Shown: piece after piece, positions 49,201 to 58,302 of the stretch
Position numbering within the stretch: position 1 is the stretch's first letter
How the letters are laid out: each line of letters begins with the position of its first letter
Assembly: GCF_007859315.1 (NCBI RefSeq)
Contig: NZ_VOHA01000009.1
Location: 186,001-250,000 of the forward strand
Length of the DNA: 64,000 nt
Direction of reading: 5' to 3'
Source: Reyranella sp. CPCC 100927
GTDB lineage: Bacteria; Pseudomonadota; Alphaproteobacteria; Reyranellales; Reyranellaceae
The notes under the pieces: generated by a model
What the model was told of the DNA's origin: nothing
The model's input: only the letters and a program-made list of their open reading frames with translations
Database searches by the model: none
Position numbers and translations under genes: made by a program

Positions 49201-51118
49201 GTTCGACGTGCTGGTGGTGGACGAAGCCTCGCAGGTCGAGCCCGTCGATGCCCTGGGCGCGATCGCGCGCTGTCGCCAGATCGTCGTGGTCGGTGATCAG
49301 CGACAGCTGCCGCCGACCCGCTTCTTTTCGCGCGCGCTGGACAGCCATGCGGCCGACGAGGATGGCGCCAGCAGCACCGCCGACGTCGAAAGCGTGCTGG
49401 GCCTGTGCGCCGCCAAGGGGCTGCCCGCCACCATGCTGCGCTGGCACTATCGCAGCCGGCACCAGTCGCTGATTGCGGTGTCGAACAAGCAGTTCTACGA
49501 CAGCCGCCTGTTCATCGTGCCCAGCCCGCATACCCAGGCCGTCGGTCGCGGCCTGGTGTTTCACCATCTGCCGCACGGCATCTACGACCGCGGCGGTGCG
49601 CGCGACAACAAGGTCGAAGCCAGGGCCGTGGCCGAGGCGGTGATCGCGCATGTCAGGACCACGCCGGACAAGTCGCTGGGAGTCGGTACCTTTTCGATCG
49701 CGCAGCGCCGCGCCGTGCTCGATGCGCTGGAGGTGCTGCGGCGACAGAACCCGGCGCTCGAGCCGTTCTTCACCCGCGCCGGTGCCGAGCCGTTCTTCGT
49801 CAAGAACCTGGAGAACATCCAGGGTGATGAACGCGATGTGATCATGCTCTCGGTCGGCTACGGCCGCGACAAGGACGGCTATCTCGCCATGGCCTTCGGC
49901 CCGCTCAACGCCGAGGGCGGCGAGCGCCGCCTCAACGTGCTGATCACGCGCGCCAAGGAGCGCCTCGATCTGTTCAGCGCCTTGCGCGCCGACGATATCG
50001 ATCTCGCGCGCGCGCACAGTGCCGGCGTCGTCGCCTTCAAGGTCTTCCTGCAGTATGCCGAGCGCGGCGTGCTGGATGTCGCGCAGCCCACGGCGCGGGA
50101 CGTCGCCTCGCCGTTCGAGCAGGAGGTGTTGGAAGCGGTACGACGCGAAGGATACGAGGTCCACCCGCAAGTCGGCATCGCCGGTTTCTTCATCGATCTG
50201 GCCGTCGTCGATCCGCATCAGCCCAGCCGCTATCTGCTGGGCATCGAGTGCGACGGCGCTGCCTACCATGCGGCCCGTTCGGCGCGCGATCGGGACCGGC
50301 TACGCCAACTCGTTCTGGAACGCCATGGCTGGGTTCTGCACCGCATCTGGAGCACGGATTGGTGGCAACGGCCCGACGAGCAGCTGCGCCGGCTTGTCGC
50401 GCGCCTGCAGGAACTGAAAGCGGCATCGGCCGCAGCCGTGGCCGAGCAGCGCGCTGCGCGCGTCGTGGACCTGGCCCGTGTGATCGATGTCGTGGCGGAA
50501 GGCGTCGACGCTCCTGTACCGCCGCGCTTGCAGCGCATGGACGAGGCGCCGGCGGATGAAGCCTCGGCGGCATATGTCGAAACCGTCTTTGCCGTGCCGG
50601 CCGTTGAACTCGTCGATGCGCCGGTGTCCCAGCTGGCGACCTGCGTCGCCCGCGTGATCACGACGGAAGGGCCGATCGCGCGCGACGAGATCGTGACCCG
50701 CCTGCGTACGCTCTGGGGCTATCAGCGCGCCGGCGCGGCGATCCGCGGCGCTGTCGAGGCCGCGATCGCTGCCGTGCTGCGCGCCGGCGGCTGCGCCACC
50801 GAAGGCGCCTTCATCTGGCGGGCCGACCAGCCGGTGCGCGTGCGCGATCGCAGCGACGTGCAGCAGGAATCGTTGCGCCGCCTCGAGAACCTGCCGCCGC
50901 CGGAACTGCGCGCCGCCATCCTGGAGACGATCGACCGCAGCCTGGGCGCGGGCGATGCCGAACTGCCGCGCGCTGTGGCCGGCCTGTTGGGCGTGTCTTC
51001 ATCGTCCGCGGCCTTCAAGGACGCCGTGGCCGTGGCAACCCAACACCTCGCCGCGGAAGGCCACATCGCGCGACACGGCGAGTTCTGGCGCGTCGCGATG
51101 GCGGACGCCGCGAAGTGA
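46298..51118 (+). CDS. Large SF1 helicase-nuclease (DUF4011, AAA, Vsr-like endonuclease, DUF3320)
   Basis: A 1606-residue protein. Residues about 1-300 match the DUF4011 pattern (LLDLSTSNRLLSLPK, then NILYFAIGTVRW). The SF1 helicase core has Walker A GPPGTGKS at 346-353, Walker B DEAS at 975-978, GDQRQLPPTRFF, LRWHYRSRH and the motif NVLITRAKERLDLFSA. Residues about 1268-1370 form a Vsr/MTES_1575-type PD-(D/E)xK nuclease fold with Glu1274, Asp1300, Glu1317 and Asp1319 as candidate metal ligands, and the WSTDWW motif. The last about 160 residues match DUF3320. Related COG1112 helicases occur in anti-phage systems, so a defence role is possible, but no partner gene is adjacent. The start at ATG 46298 lies 205 bases from the divergent solute-binding gene. 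Confidence 0.85.
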   Translation: MSIDIAAELRRARQSLLDLSTSNRLLSLPKPGGAARVVAVHDEKAAEVFRLLVVEKRTLSFLHDPAQTAAESARRRRGTGGDVLALPAPADGGDVDPDGSALAQPDENGDGEEGTARHRDTRLHTALSSERLQKRLFDLAYDARLLIEEQGVNILYFAIGTVRWRESDAPDVERRAPLLLIPVRLERKGAGSRFGMAWTEDEIVENISLRARLKNDYGIALPELPAVEELDIEAYVDAVARAIDGQTGWSVVADDMVLGLFSFAKYLMYRDLDADTWPQAAPLDRHPFIAALLGEGFPGAEPSFAGEERIDVDLPPERLAHVVDADGSQTIAIERARRGESLVVQGPPGTGKSQTIANMIAAAVRDGRSVLFVAEKMAALDVVKRRLDAVHVGDACLELHSHKANKRSLLAELKRTLELGRPVGAPDQGFFDRLQADRAALNAVPTALNEPIAPSDLTPHAVMGHLLRLRETASACRGLALPGAETWTQQQKADADGIVADLAARIARMGVPQQHAWRGVERSDLIASDRAHLADDISEARTTLTGLQDTAAGLALALSQPAPATLSDIQRLVSIAVAIGAAPDLDWAAIASPVWQASRAELDAVLDAGRVQGDAVRSVGDRVVDAAWSADLSSARQAIARAGHPLIAFLFDGAYRRGVRELASVTKEKPPRDRAERLSLLDALIAARQAQAVIARGEAIAAAAFGTRWAALRSDWPRLVAIRDWVSSHATLGLPENIRALYAGLPDRQAIVAQGDAVQAALTAVMRQLDDVVARLQLDLARAFGESSVMAVPLTGLAERLAAWHGDPEGLDVWRGYRVQERRAIETGLGDLVGRLGSGAAAPSMARDVLDHLYYDQLIRDFRRRLPVLASFDGDVHDARIGTFREADVKRIALAQLEAALAHYRDVPREPGGIGPLGIVRREIEKKSRHLPIRRLMQEAGAAVQAIKPVFMMSPLSVAQFLPPGALAFDVLVVDEASQVEPVDALGAIARCRQIVVVGDQRQLPPTRFFSRALDSHAADEDGASSTADVESVLGLCAAKGLPATMLRWHYRSRHQSLIAVSNKQFYDSRLFIVPSPHTQAVGRGLVFHHLPHGIYDRGGARDNKVEARAVAEAVIAHVRTTPDKSLGVGTFSIAQRRAVLDALEVLRRQNPALEPFFTRAGAEPFFVKNLENIQGDERDVIMLSVGYGRDKDGYLAMAFGPLNAEGGERRLNVLITRAKERLDLFSALRADDIDLARAHSAGVVAFKVFLQYAERGVLDVAQPTARDVASPFEQEVLEAVRREGYEVHPQVGIAGFFIDLAVVDPHQPSRYLLGIECDGAAYHAARSARDRDRLRQLVLERHGWVLHRIWSTDWWQRPDEQLRRLVARLQELKAASAAAVAEQRAARVVDLARVIDVVAEGVDAPVPPRLQRMDEAPADEASAAYVETVFAVPAVELVDAPVSQLATCVARVITTEGPIARDEIVTRLRTLWGYQRAGAAIRGAVEAAIAAVLRAGGCATEGAFIWRADQPVRVRDRSDVQQESLRRLENLPPPELRAAILETIDRSLGAGDAELPRAVAGLLGVSSSSAAFKDAVAVATQHLAAEGHIARHGEFWRVAMADAAK

Positions 51119-51187
51119 ACCCTCTCCCCACCGGGGCTGTCGGATTCACATTGTCGCTGCGATTGAACCGCGAGAAACACGATCATT

Positions 51188-51273
51188 CCTGGGAGCGCGG
51201 GCGTCCCGCCCGCTCATGTCGGGCGAAAGCAAAGCTTTCGCCTTGATGCGGGCGGGACGCCCGCGCTCCCAGG
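51188..51273. repeat. Palindromic intergenic element, family D (perfect 26-bp arms)
   Basis: The arms 51188-51213 and 51248-51273 are perfectly complementary. Inside, 51222-51230 and 51234-51242 form a second perfect 9-bp hairpin with a 3-base loop. The outer flank TCGCTTCGCTCGCAATGACA resembles the family A core reversed, suggesting a nested insertion. It lies in the gap between the helicase and the convergent GNAT gene. Confidence 0.9.
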
Positions 51274-51356
51274 GCTCGCTTCGCTCGCAATGACAGCGAA
51301 ACCGAGACGAGATGTGTGAATACAGCGGCCCGAGCGGAGAGAGGTCTAAGAGGTGC

Positions 51357-51917
51357 CTACCGCTTGCCCTCAATCGCCATGTAGATCGCCGGACCATCGG
51401 GCGTGGTGATCTCGCCGCGGTTCTCGAAGCCGGCTTTCGCGAAGGCACGCAGCGAGGCCTTGTTGTCGGGGCTGGGATCGCCCTGGACACGCGCGACGCC
51501 GGGGATGTCGAGCAGATGGGCGGCGGCCAGGGACAGGCTGGCGCTGCCATAGCCTTGGCGCAGGGCATCGGCGGCACCGATGAACAGGTCGAGGCCGAAC
51601 GTTTCGTGCGGCAGGTCGTGGCCGGTCCAGAAGGCGGTGTTGGTCGCGGCGTAGATCTGCAGGAAGCCGACCGCGCGGCCGCGCGCGATGATGATGAACG
51701 GCGACATGTCGGCGTCGTCGATGTCGCGTACCATCGCCGGTAGCGCCACGTGCGGCGGATCCCAGCGCGCCGCGACGTGCGGCGTTGCCAGCCAGCGCGC
51801 GATCTGCGGCAGGTCGCCCAGCGCCAGCGCGCGCAGTGCGACATCGGGAAAGGCGGCGCGGGCGATGCGCCGATCTCTGAGTTTGCGGGGGACAACAGGC
51901 GCGCTCTTGCGGGCCAT
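51357..51917 (-). CDS. GNAT-family N-acetyltransferase, AAC(6')-like
   Basis: A 186-residue GNAT protein. The core reads VALRALALGDLPQIARWLATPHVAARW, then GFLQIYAATN, the LGLDLFIGAADALRQGYGSASLSL acetyl-CoA region and NKASLRAFAKAGFENRG. This arrangement matches the aminoglycoside 6'-acetyltransferase and siderophore-type acetyltransferase branch, so the substrate could be an amine of unknown kind. The ATG at 51917 lies only 3 bases after the aminopeptidase stop, indicating cotranscription. Resistance function cannot be claimed from sequence alone. Confidence 0.82.
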   Translation of the reverse strand: MARKSAPVVPRKLRDRRIARAAFPDVALRALALGDLPQIARWLATPHVAARWDPPHVALPAMVRDIDDADMSPFIIIARGRAVGFLQIYAATNTAFWTGHDLPHETFGLDLFIGAADALRQGYGSASLSLAAAHLLDIPGVARVQGDPSPDNKASLRAFAKAGFENRGEITTPDGPAIYMAIEGKR

Positions 51918-51920
51918 GGT

Positions 51921-53939
51921 TCACACCGGGCGTGTCGCCTCATCGAGCCAGGCGCGGGCCTGAGCATCGACCTGCTGCCCAACCTCTTCACGCACGCGCG
52001 CGTGGTAGGTGTTGAGCCAGGCCCGCTCCGGTTCGCTCAGCAACGATGGCTCGATGCAGGTCACGTCGATGGGTGCCAGCGTCACCGTCTCGAACTCGAG
52101 GTAGGCGCGGTCGGCACCGTCGATCACCGCCTCGCGCACCACGACCAGGTTCTCGATTCGGATGCCGTACGCGCCGGCCTTGTAGTAGCCGGGCTCGTTG
52201 CTGACGATCATGCCCGGCCGCAGCGCCACGCTGTTGGCCATCTTCGAAATCCGGTGCGGGCCTTCGTGCACCGACAGATAGGCGCCGACGCCGTGGCCGG
52301 TACCGTGGTCGTAGTCCAGCCCGACCTGCCACAGATGGTAGCGCGCCAGCGCATCGAGCTGGCTGCCCGTGGTGCCGACCGGGAAGCGCGCCATGGCGAT
52401 CGCGATGTGACCCTTCAGCACCCGCGTGAAGCGGTCGCGTGCCTCGGCGCTGGGGGTGCCGATGGCGACCGTGCGCGTGATGTCGGTGGTGCCGTCGCGG
52501 TATTGGGCGCCCGAATCGACAAGATAGAGTTCGCCAGCCGTCAGTTTGCGCGCCGTGCGCGGTGTGGGGTGATAGTGCACGATGGCGCCGTTGGCGCCGG
52601 CACCGCTGATGGTATCGAAGCTGAGATCACGCAGCGCGCCGGTATCGGCACGGAATTGCTGCAGCTGCGTGGCGGCGGCGATTTCGTCGACGGTGCCGCC
52701 GGCAGCCGTCTGGGCGAGCCAGGCGAGGTAGCGCGTCACGGCGGCACCGTCGCGCTTATGGGCGGCGCGAACACCCTGCAGCTCGACATCGTTCTTGCAG
52801 GCCTTGGGCAGGGCGACGGGATCCATGTCGCGCACGACCTTGGCATGGGCTCCCAGCCGATCGAGCGCCCAGCGCGGGGCCGTGGCGGGATCGAGCCACA
52901 GCGTCGCGCCTTCGGCACCCAGCGTGGTGAGCGCGCCGCCCAGTGCTTCCGGCGGGCGCACGGCAACGCCGTTGCCCAGATGCGCGCGCGCCATCGGCGT
53001 GAGCTTGCGCTGGTCGATGAACAGGTCGACGGCGCCATCCTTGCGCAGCAACGCGAAGCTCAGGGCAAACGGTGTGCGGGGCACGTCGCCGCCGCGGATG
53101 TTGAGCAACCACGCAATCGAGTCGGGCTGCGTCAGCAACACGGCATCGGCACCCTTGTCGGCCAGCAGCTTGGCAATGCGGGTCCGCTTGGTCTCGGCAG
53201 CCTCACCGGCCAGGTCGAGCGGTTGAGGCAATACCGGCGCCAGCGGTGGCGGCGGGCGATCGGGCCATACGGCATCGATGGGATTGCCGTCGACGGCGAC
53301 CAGCGTCGCGCCGGCCTTGGTGCAGGCTTGCGCCAGGCGGTCGGCATCGGCCAACCCGTGAAGCCAGGGATCGAAGCCGAAGCGAGCGCCCGGGGTGAGG
53401 TTGGAGGCCAGCCAGTCTGCGGGCGTGGTTTCCGGATAGGCCTGCGGCTGGAACAGGGTCGTGTCGACCTGATCGCGCACCTGCAGCGTATAGCGACCAT
53501 CGACGAAGATCGCGCCCTTGTCGGCCAGTACGATAGCCCAGCCTGCCGAACCCGAGAAACCGGTGAGCCAGGCCAGCCGCAGTGCCGCCCGCGGCACATA
53601 CTCACCCTGATGCTCGTCAGCGCGCGGCACGATGAAGCCGTCCAGCCCGCGACGCTGCAGTTCGGCCCGCAGCGCATCCAGGCGCGCTCGGGGCGGGATG
53701 GCGTCCGCGATGCCGTCGGGCTGTGCCGCCAGACGGGCGCGCAGGGCCAGGAGATCGTCAGCGCCTTGTTCGCCGACATAGGGCGCCACCAACTCCAGCC
53801 ATTCCGGCCCGGACAGGCTCTCGGGTGCGGCGGCGATGCCTTCCATCAACTGTTCGAAGTCGGCCGGAGAGGTTTTGGCCGCGCCGGGGGCCGCCAGCCG
53901 TTCCAGCAGGGCACGTGCGCCGTCATCGGGTGTGGTCAT
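51921..53939 (-). CDS. Xaa-Pro aminopeptidase P, M24B family
   Basis: A 672-residue metallopeptidase of the three-domain (XPNPEP1) type. The first creatinase-like domain starts at about residue 84 (RLDALRAELQRRGLDGFIVPRADEHQGEY), the second near residue 240 and the M24 catalytic domain from about 390. Metal-site segments are LVDSGAQYRDGTTDITRTV, DHGTGHGVGAYLSVHEGPH and ENLVVV. The first 83 residues are an N-terminal extension outside the typical domain. It cleaves Xaa-Pro peptides, probably in the cytoplasm. It heads a two-gene minus-strand unit with the GNAT gene. Confidence 0.92.
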   Translation of the reverse strand: MTTPDDGARALLERLAAPGAAKTSPADFEQLMEGIAAAPESLSGPEWLELVAPYVGEQGADDLLALRARLAAQPDGIADAIPPRARLDALRAELQRRGLDGFIVPRADEHQGEYVPRAALRLAWLTGFSGSAGWAIVLADKGAIFVDGRYTLQVRDQVDTTLFQPQAYPETTPADWLASNLTPGARFGFDPWLHGLADADRLAQACTKAGATLVAVDGNPIDAVWPDRPPPPLAPVLPQPLDLAGEAAETKRTRIAKLLADKGADAVLLTQPDSIAWLLNIRGGDVPRTPFALSFALLRKDGAVDLFIDQRKLTPMARAHLGNGVAVRPPEALGGALTTLGAEGATLWLDPATAPRWALDRLGAHAKVVRDMDPVALPKACKNDVELQGVRAAHKRDGAAVTRYLAWLAQTAAGGTVDEIAAATQLQQFRADTGALRDLSFDTISGAGANGAIVHYHPTPRTARKLTAGELYLVDSGAQYRDGTTDITRTVAIGTPSAEARDRFTRVLKGHIAIAMARFPVGTTGSQLDALARYHLWQVGLDYDHGTGHGVGAYLSVHEGPHRISKMANSVALRPGMIVSNEPGYYKAGAYGIRIENLVVVREAVIDGADRAYLEFETVTLAPIDVTCIEPSLLSEPERAWLNTYHARVREEVGQQVDAQARAWLDEATRPV

Positions 53940-54277
53940 GAGCGGGTTCCGCTTGGAGTGACAATAATCATGTCTCGGCTTTGCTGCAGTGCGTCGTCAA
54001 CTGGACATGGTTTCGGTCCCAGCATGTCCGAATTTTGCGTTGCGGACCATTGATTCAAGCATAAACGTACATTCTATCGAATATTCTTAGCACTTTAATG
54101 CATCGTGAAGAAATTGCGTCCCGAAAATGGTTCTTCCATGCTGTCAGTGCATGGCTGAGCCGGGAATTTCGAACTAATCAGCAACGCCTCCGCTACCATA
54201 TTGTGCGGTGCGGCATAAGTCGCACATCGGCGAAAGGAAATCGCCGGTGATAATCGCAGAAACAGGAGTACCTCGTC
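53940..54277. promoter_or_regulatory. AT-rich divergent region between aminopeptidase P and DUF1127 genes
   Basis: This 338-base gap is clearly poorer in G+C than its surroundings, mainly 54040-54200. It must hold the promoters of both flanking genes. I see no protein gene that I would support: the 66-codon minus-strand frame at 54095-54295 lacks a ribosome-binding site and coding character. A short inverted repeat CCATGC/GCATGG lies at 54136-54154. Confidence 0.45.
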
Positions 54278-54646
54278 ATGCACCCCCAGAAGCACACCGC
54301 GAACCAGGCAGCGGGTACCGCGCCGGCCGATGCGGGCTTCGGGTCGACCCGCACCGATCGGGCGATGATCGAACGTCAGGCGCGATTTGACCGCGCCGCG
54401 GTCATCGGTGGCTGGATCGGTGGCGGCATTGCCAAACTCGTCGCTTCCATCCGTACGGCCAACCGTCGCCGTCAGGCGATGGCGGAACTGGCCGCGCTCG
54501 ACAACCGCATGCTGGCCGACATCGGCATCAGCCGCAGCGAAATCCGCGCAGCGGTGTCGGGTGCCAGCGGCTTCCTGCCGCGCGCGCTCAGCACCTCGGC
54601 CATGACGCCGTCACTGAACGACGACAGCCTGAACCGCGCTGCCTGA
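54278..54646 (+). CDS. DUF1127 domain protein
   Basis: A 122-residue protein. The C-terminal DUF1127 motif is RRQAMAELAALDNRMLADIGISRSEI. DUF1127 proteins are small Arg-rich regulators in alphaproteobacteria. In Agrobacterium, members affect phosphate responses and RNA handling. This one is longer than the typical 45-70 residues because of a roughly 55-residue N-terminal region and a tail after the domain. AGGAG 9 bases before ATG 54278 supports the start. A strong terminator follows 30 bases after the stop, so it is a single-gene unit. Confidence 0.88.
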   Translation: MHPQKHTANQAAGTAPADAGFGSTRTDRAMIERQARFDRAAVIGGWIGGGIAKLVASIRTANRRRQAMAELAALDNRMLADIGISRSEIRAAVSGASGFLPRALSTSAMTPSLNDDSLNRAA

Positions 54647-54675
54647 GCAGCGTCAGTCTTTCTCCCTCGACTCGA

Positions 54676-54706
54676 CGGCCGGCGGCACCACCGCCGGCCG
54701 TTTTTT
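54676..54706 (+). terminator. Rho-independent terminator after the DUF1127 gene
   Basis: A perfect 10-bp stem (54676-54685 with 54691-54700) and a 5-base loop are followed directly by TTTTTT. It is oriented for the plus strand. Confidence 0.95.
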
Positions 54707-54716
54707 ATTGTCCCTC

Positions 54717-54733
54717 TCCCCACTGCGTGGGGA
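54717..54733. repeat. Short hairpin with family C core
   Basis: TCCCCAC (54717-54723) pairs with GTGGGGA (54727-54733). The core CCACTGCGTGGGGAGG is the same as in the element between bamD and recN, so this is probably a single-arm remnant. It lies between the DUF1127 terminator and the end of prmA. Confidence 0.55.
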
Positions 54734-54752
54734 GGATTGTCCGAGCGTGGCT

Positions 54753-55667
54753 TCAGAGTGGCCGCCGCAACGCCAATGTCGGCCACTGCGCGCCGCCGGT
54801 CTCGTGCACGACCCGATCGACGACGGCGAAGCCGTACGGCGCATAGCCGGCAACGACCTCATCCTCCTGCTCGGCCAGCAGGCCGGCCAGCACCAGGGTT
54901 GCGCCGGGTGCCGCCGCGGCGGCGAACGACGGCGCCAGGTCGATCAGCGGTTGCGCCAGGATGTTGGCGACGATCAGGTCATAGGGTGCCGCGGCTGCGA
55001 GCACCGGCGCGGCGAGTCCCTCGGCAACGTGGAACGTGCACAGATCGGCGGCGCCGTTGAGCGCCGCGTTGTCGCGCGCCACCGCCACGGCCTCGGGGTC
55101 GTTGTCGCTGCCCAGCAGCGGACGGCGCCACAGCTTGCCCATGGCGATGGCAAGGATGCCGCTGCCGCAGCCGACATCGATGGCGCGCCGGGTTTTCCGT
55201 GGATCCAGCCGCCCGATGACCTCCAGGCAGCCGCGTGTCGTGGCATGCGTGCCGGTACCGAATGCCAATCCGGCATCGATGCACAGCGTCACCGCGTCGG
55301 CCGCCGGCTGGCCGCGATCGTGCGAGGGATGCACCCAGAAGGGTCCCACGGCAAACGGCTGGAACGAGCGCTGATTCTCCGCCACCCAGTCGGTGTCGGG
55401 CAGCAGTTCGAACGTCGGCGTCAGTGTCGCGATGCCGGCGATCCGCGCCGCCGCGACGAAGGCGGCGGTGATCCGTGCGCGCAGGTCGGCATCGGGACCC
55501 TCGCCACCGTCGCTAGAACCGAACACGTCACTGCGCCACGGGCCGTCGCGCGACACTTCGACGGTGGAGACGATCAGCGTGTCGTCGACCAGCGCCTCGG
55601 CCAGCGCTGCATCGAAGCGCGCGGCGGCCGCGGCGGGCACGGTGGCGGAAACTTTCCAGGCACTCAT
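54753..55667 (-). CDS. prmA: Ribosomal protein L11 methyltransferase
   Basis: A 304-residue SAM methyltransferase. The class I signature AIDVGCGSGILAIA and the PrmA motif GLAFGTGTHATTRGCLEVI are present, as is VANILAQPLIDLAPS, which contains the NxL/P-type catalytic segment. It trimethylates L11 near the ribosomal GTPase centre. The length is normal. The ATG at 55667 begins 12 bases after the SDR stop, so it may be cotranscribed with the SDR. Confidence 0.95.
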   Translation of the reverse strand: MSAWKVSATVPAAAAARFDAALAEALVDDTLIVSTVEVSRDGPWRSDVFGSSDGGEGPDADLRARITAAFVAAARIAGIATLTPTFELLPDTDWVAENQRSFQPFAVGPFWVHPSHDRGQPAADAVTLCIDAGLAFGTGTHATTRGCLEVIGRLDPRKTRRAIDVGCGSGILAIAMGKLWRRPLLGSDNDPEAVAVARDNAALNGAADLCTFHVAEGLAAPVLAAAAPYDLIVANILAQPLIDLAPSFAAAAAPGATLVLAGLLAEQEDEVVAGYAPYGFAVVDRVVHETGGAQWPTLALRRPL

Positions 55668-55679
55668 GCGCCGGATCCG

Positions 55680-56420
55680 TCAAATGAAGTGCATGCCACC
55701 GTTCACCTGAATTGTCTGTCCGGTCATGTAGGCGTTGCTGATCACCATCAGTGTGGCCTGCGCCACCTCTTCGGGCGTGCCCAGGCGGCCCAGCGGCACG
55801 CGCGCGGCACGCTCCTGGCGATTGTCGCCGATCATGTCGGTCTCGATCAAGGATGGCGCCACGGCATTGACGGTGATGCCCTCCTTGGCGACGCGCGTGC
55901 TGTAACCACGCGTCAGGCCTTCCATGCCGGCCTTCGAGGCGTTGTAGTGCACGCCAACGATGCCGCTGCCGCGCGCCGCGCCCGATGTGATGTTGACGAT
56001 GCGGCCCCAGCGCCGGGCGCGCATGCCCGGTAGCACCGCCTGGGTGCACAGGAACGCCGACTTCAGGTTCACCGCGATGGTGCGATCGAAGTCGGCTTCG
56101 CTGAGGTCGTCCAGCCCGCGCGCGATGCCGATGCCGGCGTTGTTGACCAGCACATCGATGGGCCCGAACTCGGCCTCGACCTGGCGTACCATCGCGGCGA
56201 CGGCGCCGCTGTCGGCGACATCGGCCGCGCAGGCGATGGCGCGCCCGCCGCTGCCGCGGATGGCGTCGACGACCGCCTGCGCCTGGGTGGTGCGGCTGTG
56301 GTAGTTCACGACCACGGCAGCGCCGGCCTCGGCCAGTACAAGCGCGATGGCCTTGCCAATGCCGCGCGAGGCGCCGGTGACCAGCGCCACGCGGCCGGTG
56401 AGGTCAGGATGCAGGCTCAT
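55680..56420 (-). CDS. Short-chain dehydrogenase/reductase, FabG-like
   Basis: A 246-residue classical SDR. TGASRGIGKAIALVLAEAGA is the NAD(P) loop, NNAGIGIARG follows, and the catalytic triad is SGAARG...HYNASKAG (Ser, Tyr, Lys). The C-terminus TGQTIQVNGGMHF is typical of 3-oxoacyl-[ACP] reductases and acetoacetyl-CoA reductases. ATG 56420 with GGAG upstream is favoured over the open frame to 56453. The substrate is not defined. It lies upstream of prmA on the minus strand. Confidence 0.88.
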   Translation of the reverse strand: MSLHPDLTGRVALVTGASRGIGKAIALVLAEAGAAVVVNYHSRTTQAQAVVDAIRGSGGRAIACAADVADSGAVAAMVRQVEAEFGPIDVLVNNAGIGIARGLDDLSEADFDRTIAVNLKSAFLCTQAVLPGMRARRWGRIVNITSGAARGSGIVGVHYNASKAGMEGLTRGYSTRVAKEGITVNAVAPSLIETDMIGDNRQERAARVPLGRLGTPEEVAQATLMVISNAYMTGQTIQVNGGMHFI

Positions 56421-56476
56421 CGTGTCTCCGCTCTTGGGGCAAGGCGATCGCATATGAGATGCGGCGCTGCTTTTCT

Positions 56477-56502
56477 CCTCTCCCCGCTCTCACGGGGAGA
56501 GG
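56477..56502. repeat. 10-bp hairpin between histidine phosphatase and SDR genes
   Basis: CCTCTCCCCG (56477-56486) pairs with CGGGGAGAGG (56493-56502) around a 6-base loop. The core resembles the family C hairpins. It sits between two minus-strand genes and has no T-tract. Confidence 0.6.
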
Positions 56503-56531
56503 GGTGAACAGTGCCATATCCGACCGGATTC

Positions 56532-57109
56532 TCAGCGTGGTGGCACCGGCAAGCGTCCGATCTCCCGTGGTGCGCCGTCGGCCTGCGGTGCCACGACGAC
56601 GATCTCGCCGGCGGCCGGATTGTAGCCGATCAGTGCCTGGATATTGGCGCCGTGGGTGACGACCAGCAGTGTGCCTGGTCCTTTCCAGTCCCGTATGATG
56701 GCGCGGGCGCCAGGGGCCAGCGCATCGCGGCGGTCGCTCAGCACGACGGCGTTGCTGAAGGTCGGTTCGATCTCGACGCGGCCCACGTCCATCAAGGTCG
56801 CGGTATCGATGCAGCGACACCAGGGCGAACTCACGACGCGACCCAGGCGCGCACCCTGTGTCTTGAGCCGGGCACCGACCGCCGCCGCATCGGCGCGGCC
56901 CTGGGCGCTGAGGTTGCGCTGCGTCGAGCAGTCGTCGAGCCGCCAGTCCGGCGGGTCGCCAAAACCGGGCGCGTCGGCATGCCGCATCAGCGCGACGTGA
57001 CCATCCCCGCGCAGCGCCACCCAGGCTGCCTCCTCGCTGGCGGCAGCCGGCAGGATGTACAGCAGCAACGACAGCAGGACGGCGAACGTGCGCGTCACGG
57101 GCCGAGACC

Positions 57110-57113
<4 letters not shown>
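56532..57113 (-). CDS. Histidine phosphatase-superfamily protein, exported
   Basis: A 193-residue protein. A signal peptide (AVLLSLLLYILPAAASE) precedes the catalytic RHA motif LMRHADAPG, where His is the phosphorylated residue. The second His lies in LLVVTHGANIQALIG. Arg and Glu-type phosphate ligands sit in SSPWCRCIDTA. The superfamily includes phosphatases such as SixA and lipoprotein-type forms, so the substrate is unknown. The start is uncertain: GTG 57113 overlaps the preceding aldo/keto reductase stop by 4 bases, while GTG 57098 has a GAGG site 9 bases upstream and would give a slightly shorter signal peptide. Confidence 0.82.
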
Positions 57114-58141
<1,028 letters not shown>

Positions 58142-58188
58142 GAGCCAACGCCTCCGGATGAAGGTCTTTGTGGTGGTTTGGTCAAACT

Positions 58189-58267
58189 GTCATCCCGAGC
58201 GTAGCGAGGGATCTCCCGCGAGGGTAGACTCCATTTCAAGGAGATCCCTCGCTACGCTCGGGATGAC
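58189..58267. repeat. Palindromic intergenic element, family A copy 2 (perfect 27-bp arms)
   Basis: The arms 58189-58215 and 58241-58267 are perfectly complementary around a 25-base loop. The arm core (CCCGAGCG-AGCGAGGGATCT) is shared with 3713-3794 and, decayed, with 25139-25270. It lies in the 161-base gap between the aldo/keto reductase and the 2-hydroxyacid dehydrogenase genes on the minus strand. Confidence 0.93.
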
Positions 58268-58302
58268 GTGCCTGAGCCACCGCAAGGTCGTTCGCGGTGT
58301 TG

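Noticed and set aside
54095-54295. A 66-codon minus-strand frame upstream of the DUF1127 gene
   Set aside because: It overlaps the DUF1127 start, lacks a ribosome-binding site, and lies in an AT-rich promoter region.
54708-56033. A 441-codon plus-strand open frame opposite prmA and the SDR
   Set aside because: Both minus-strand genes have complete family motifs and correct starts; the plus frame has none.
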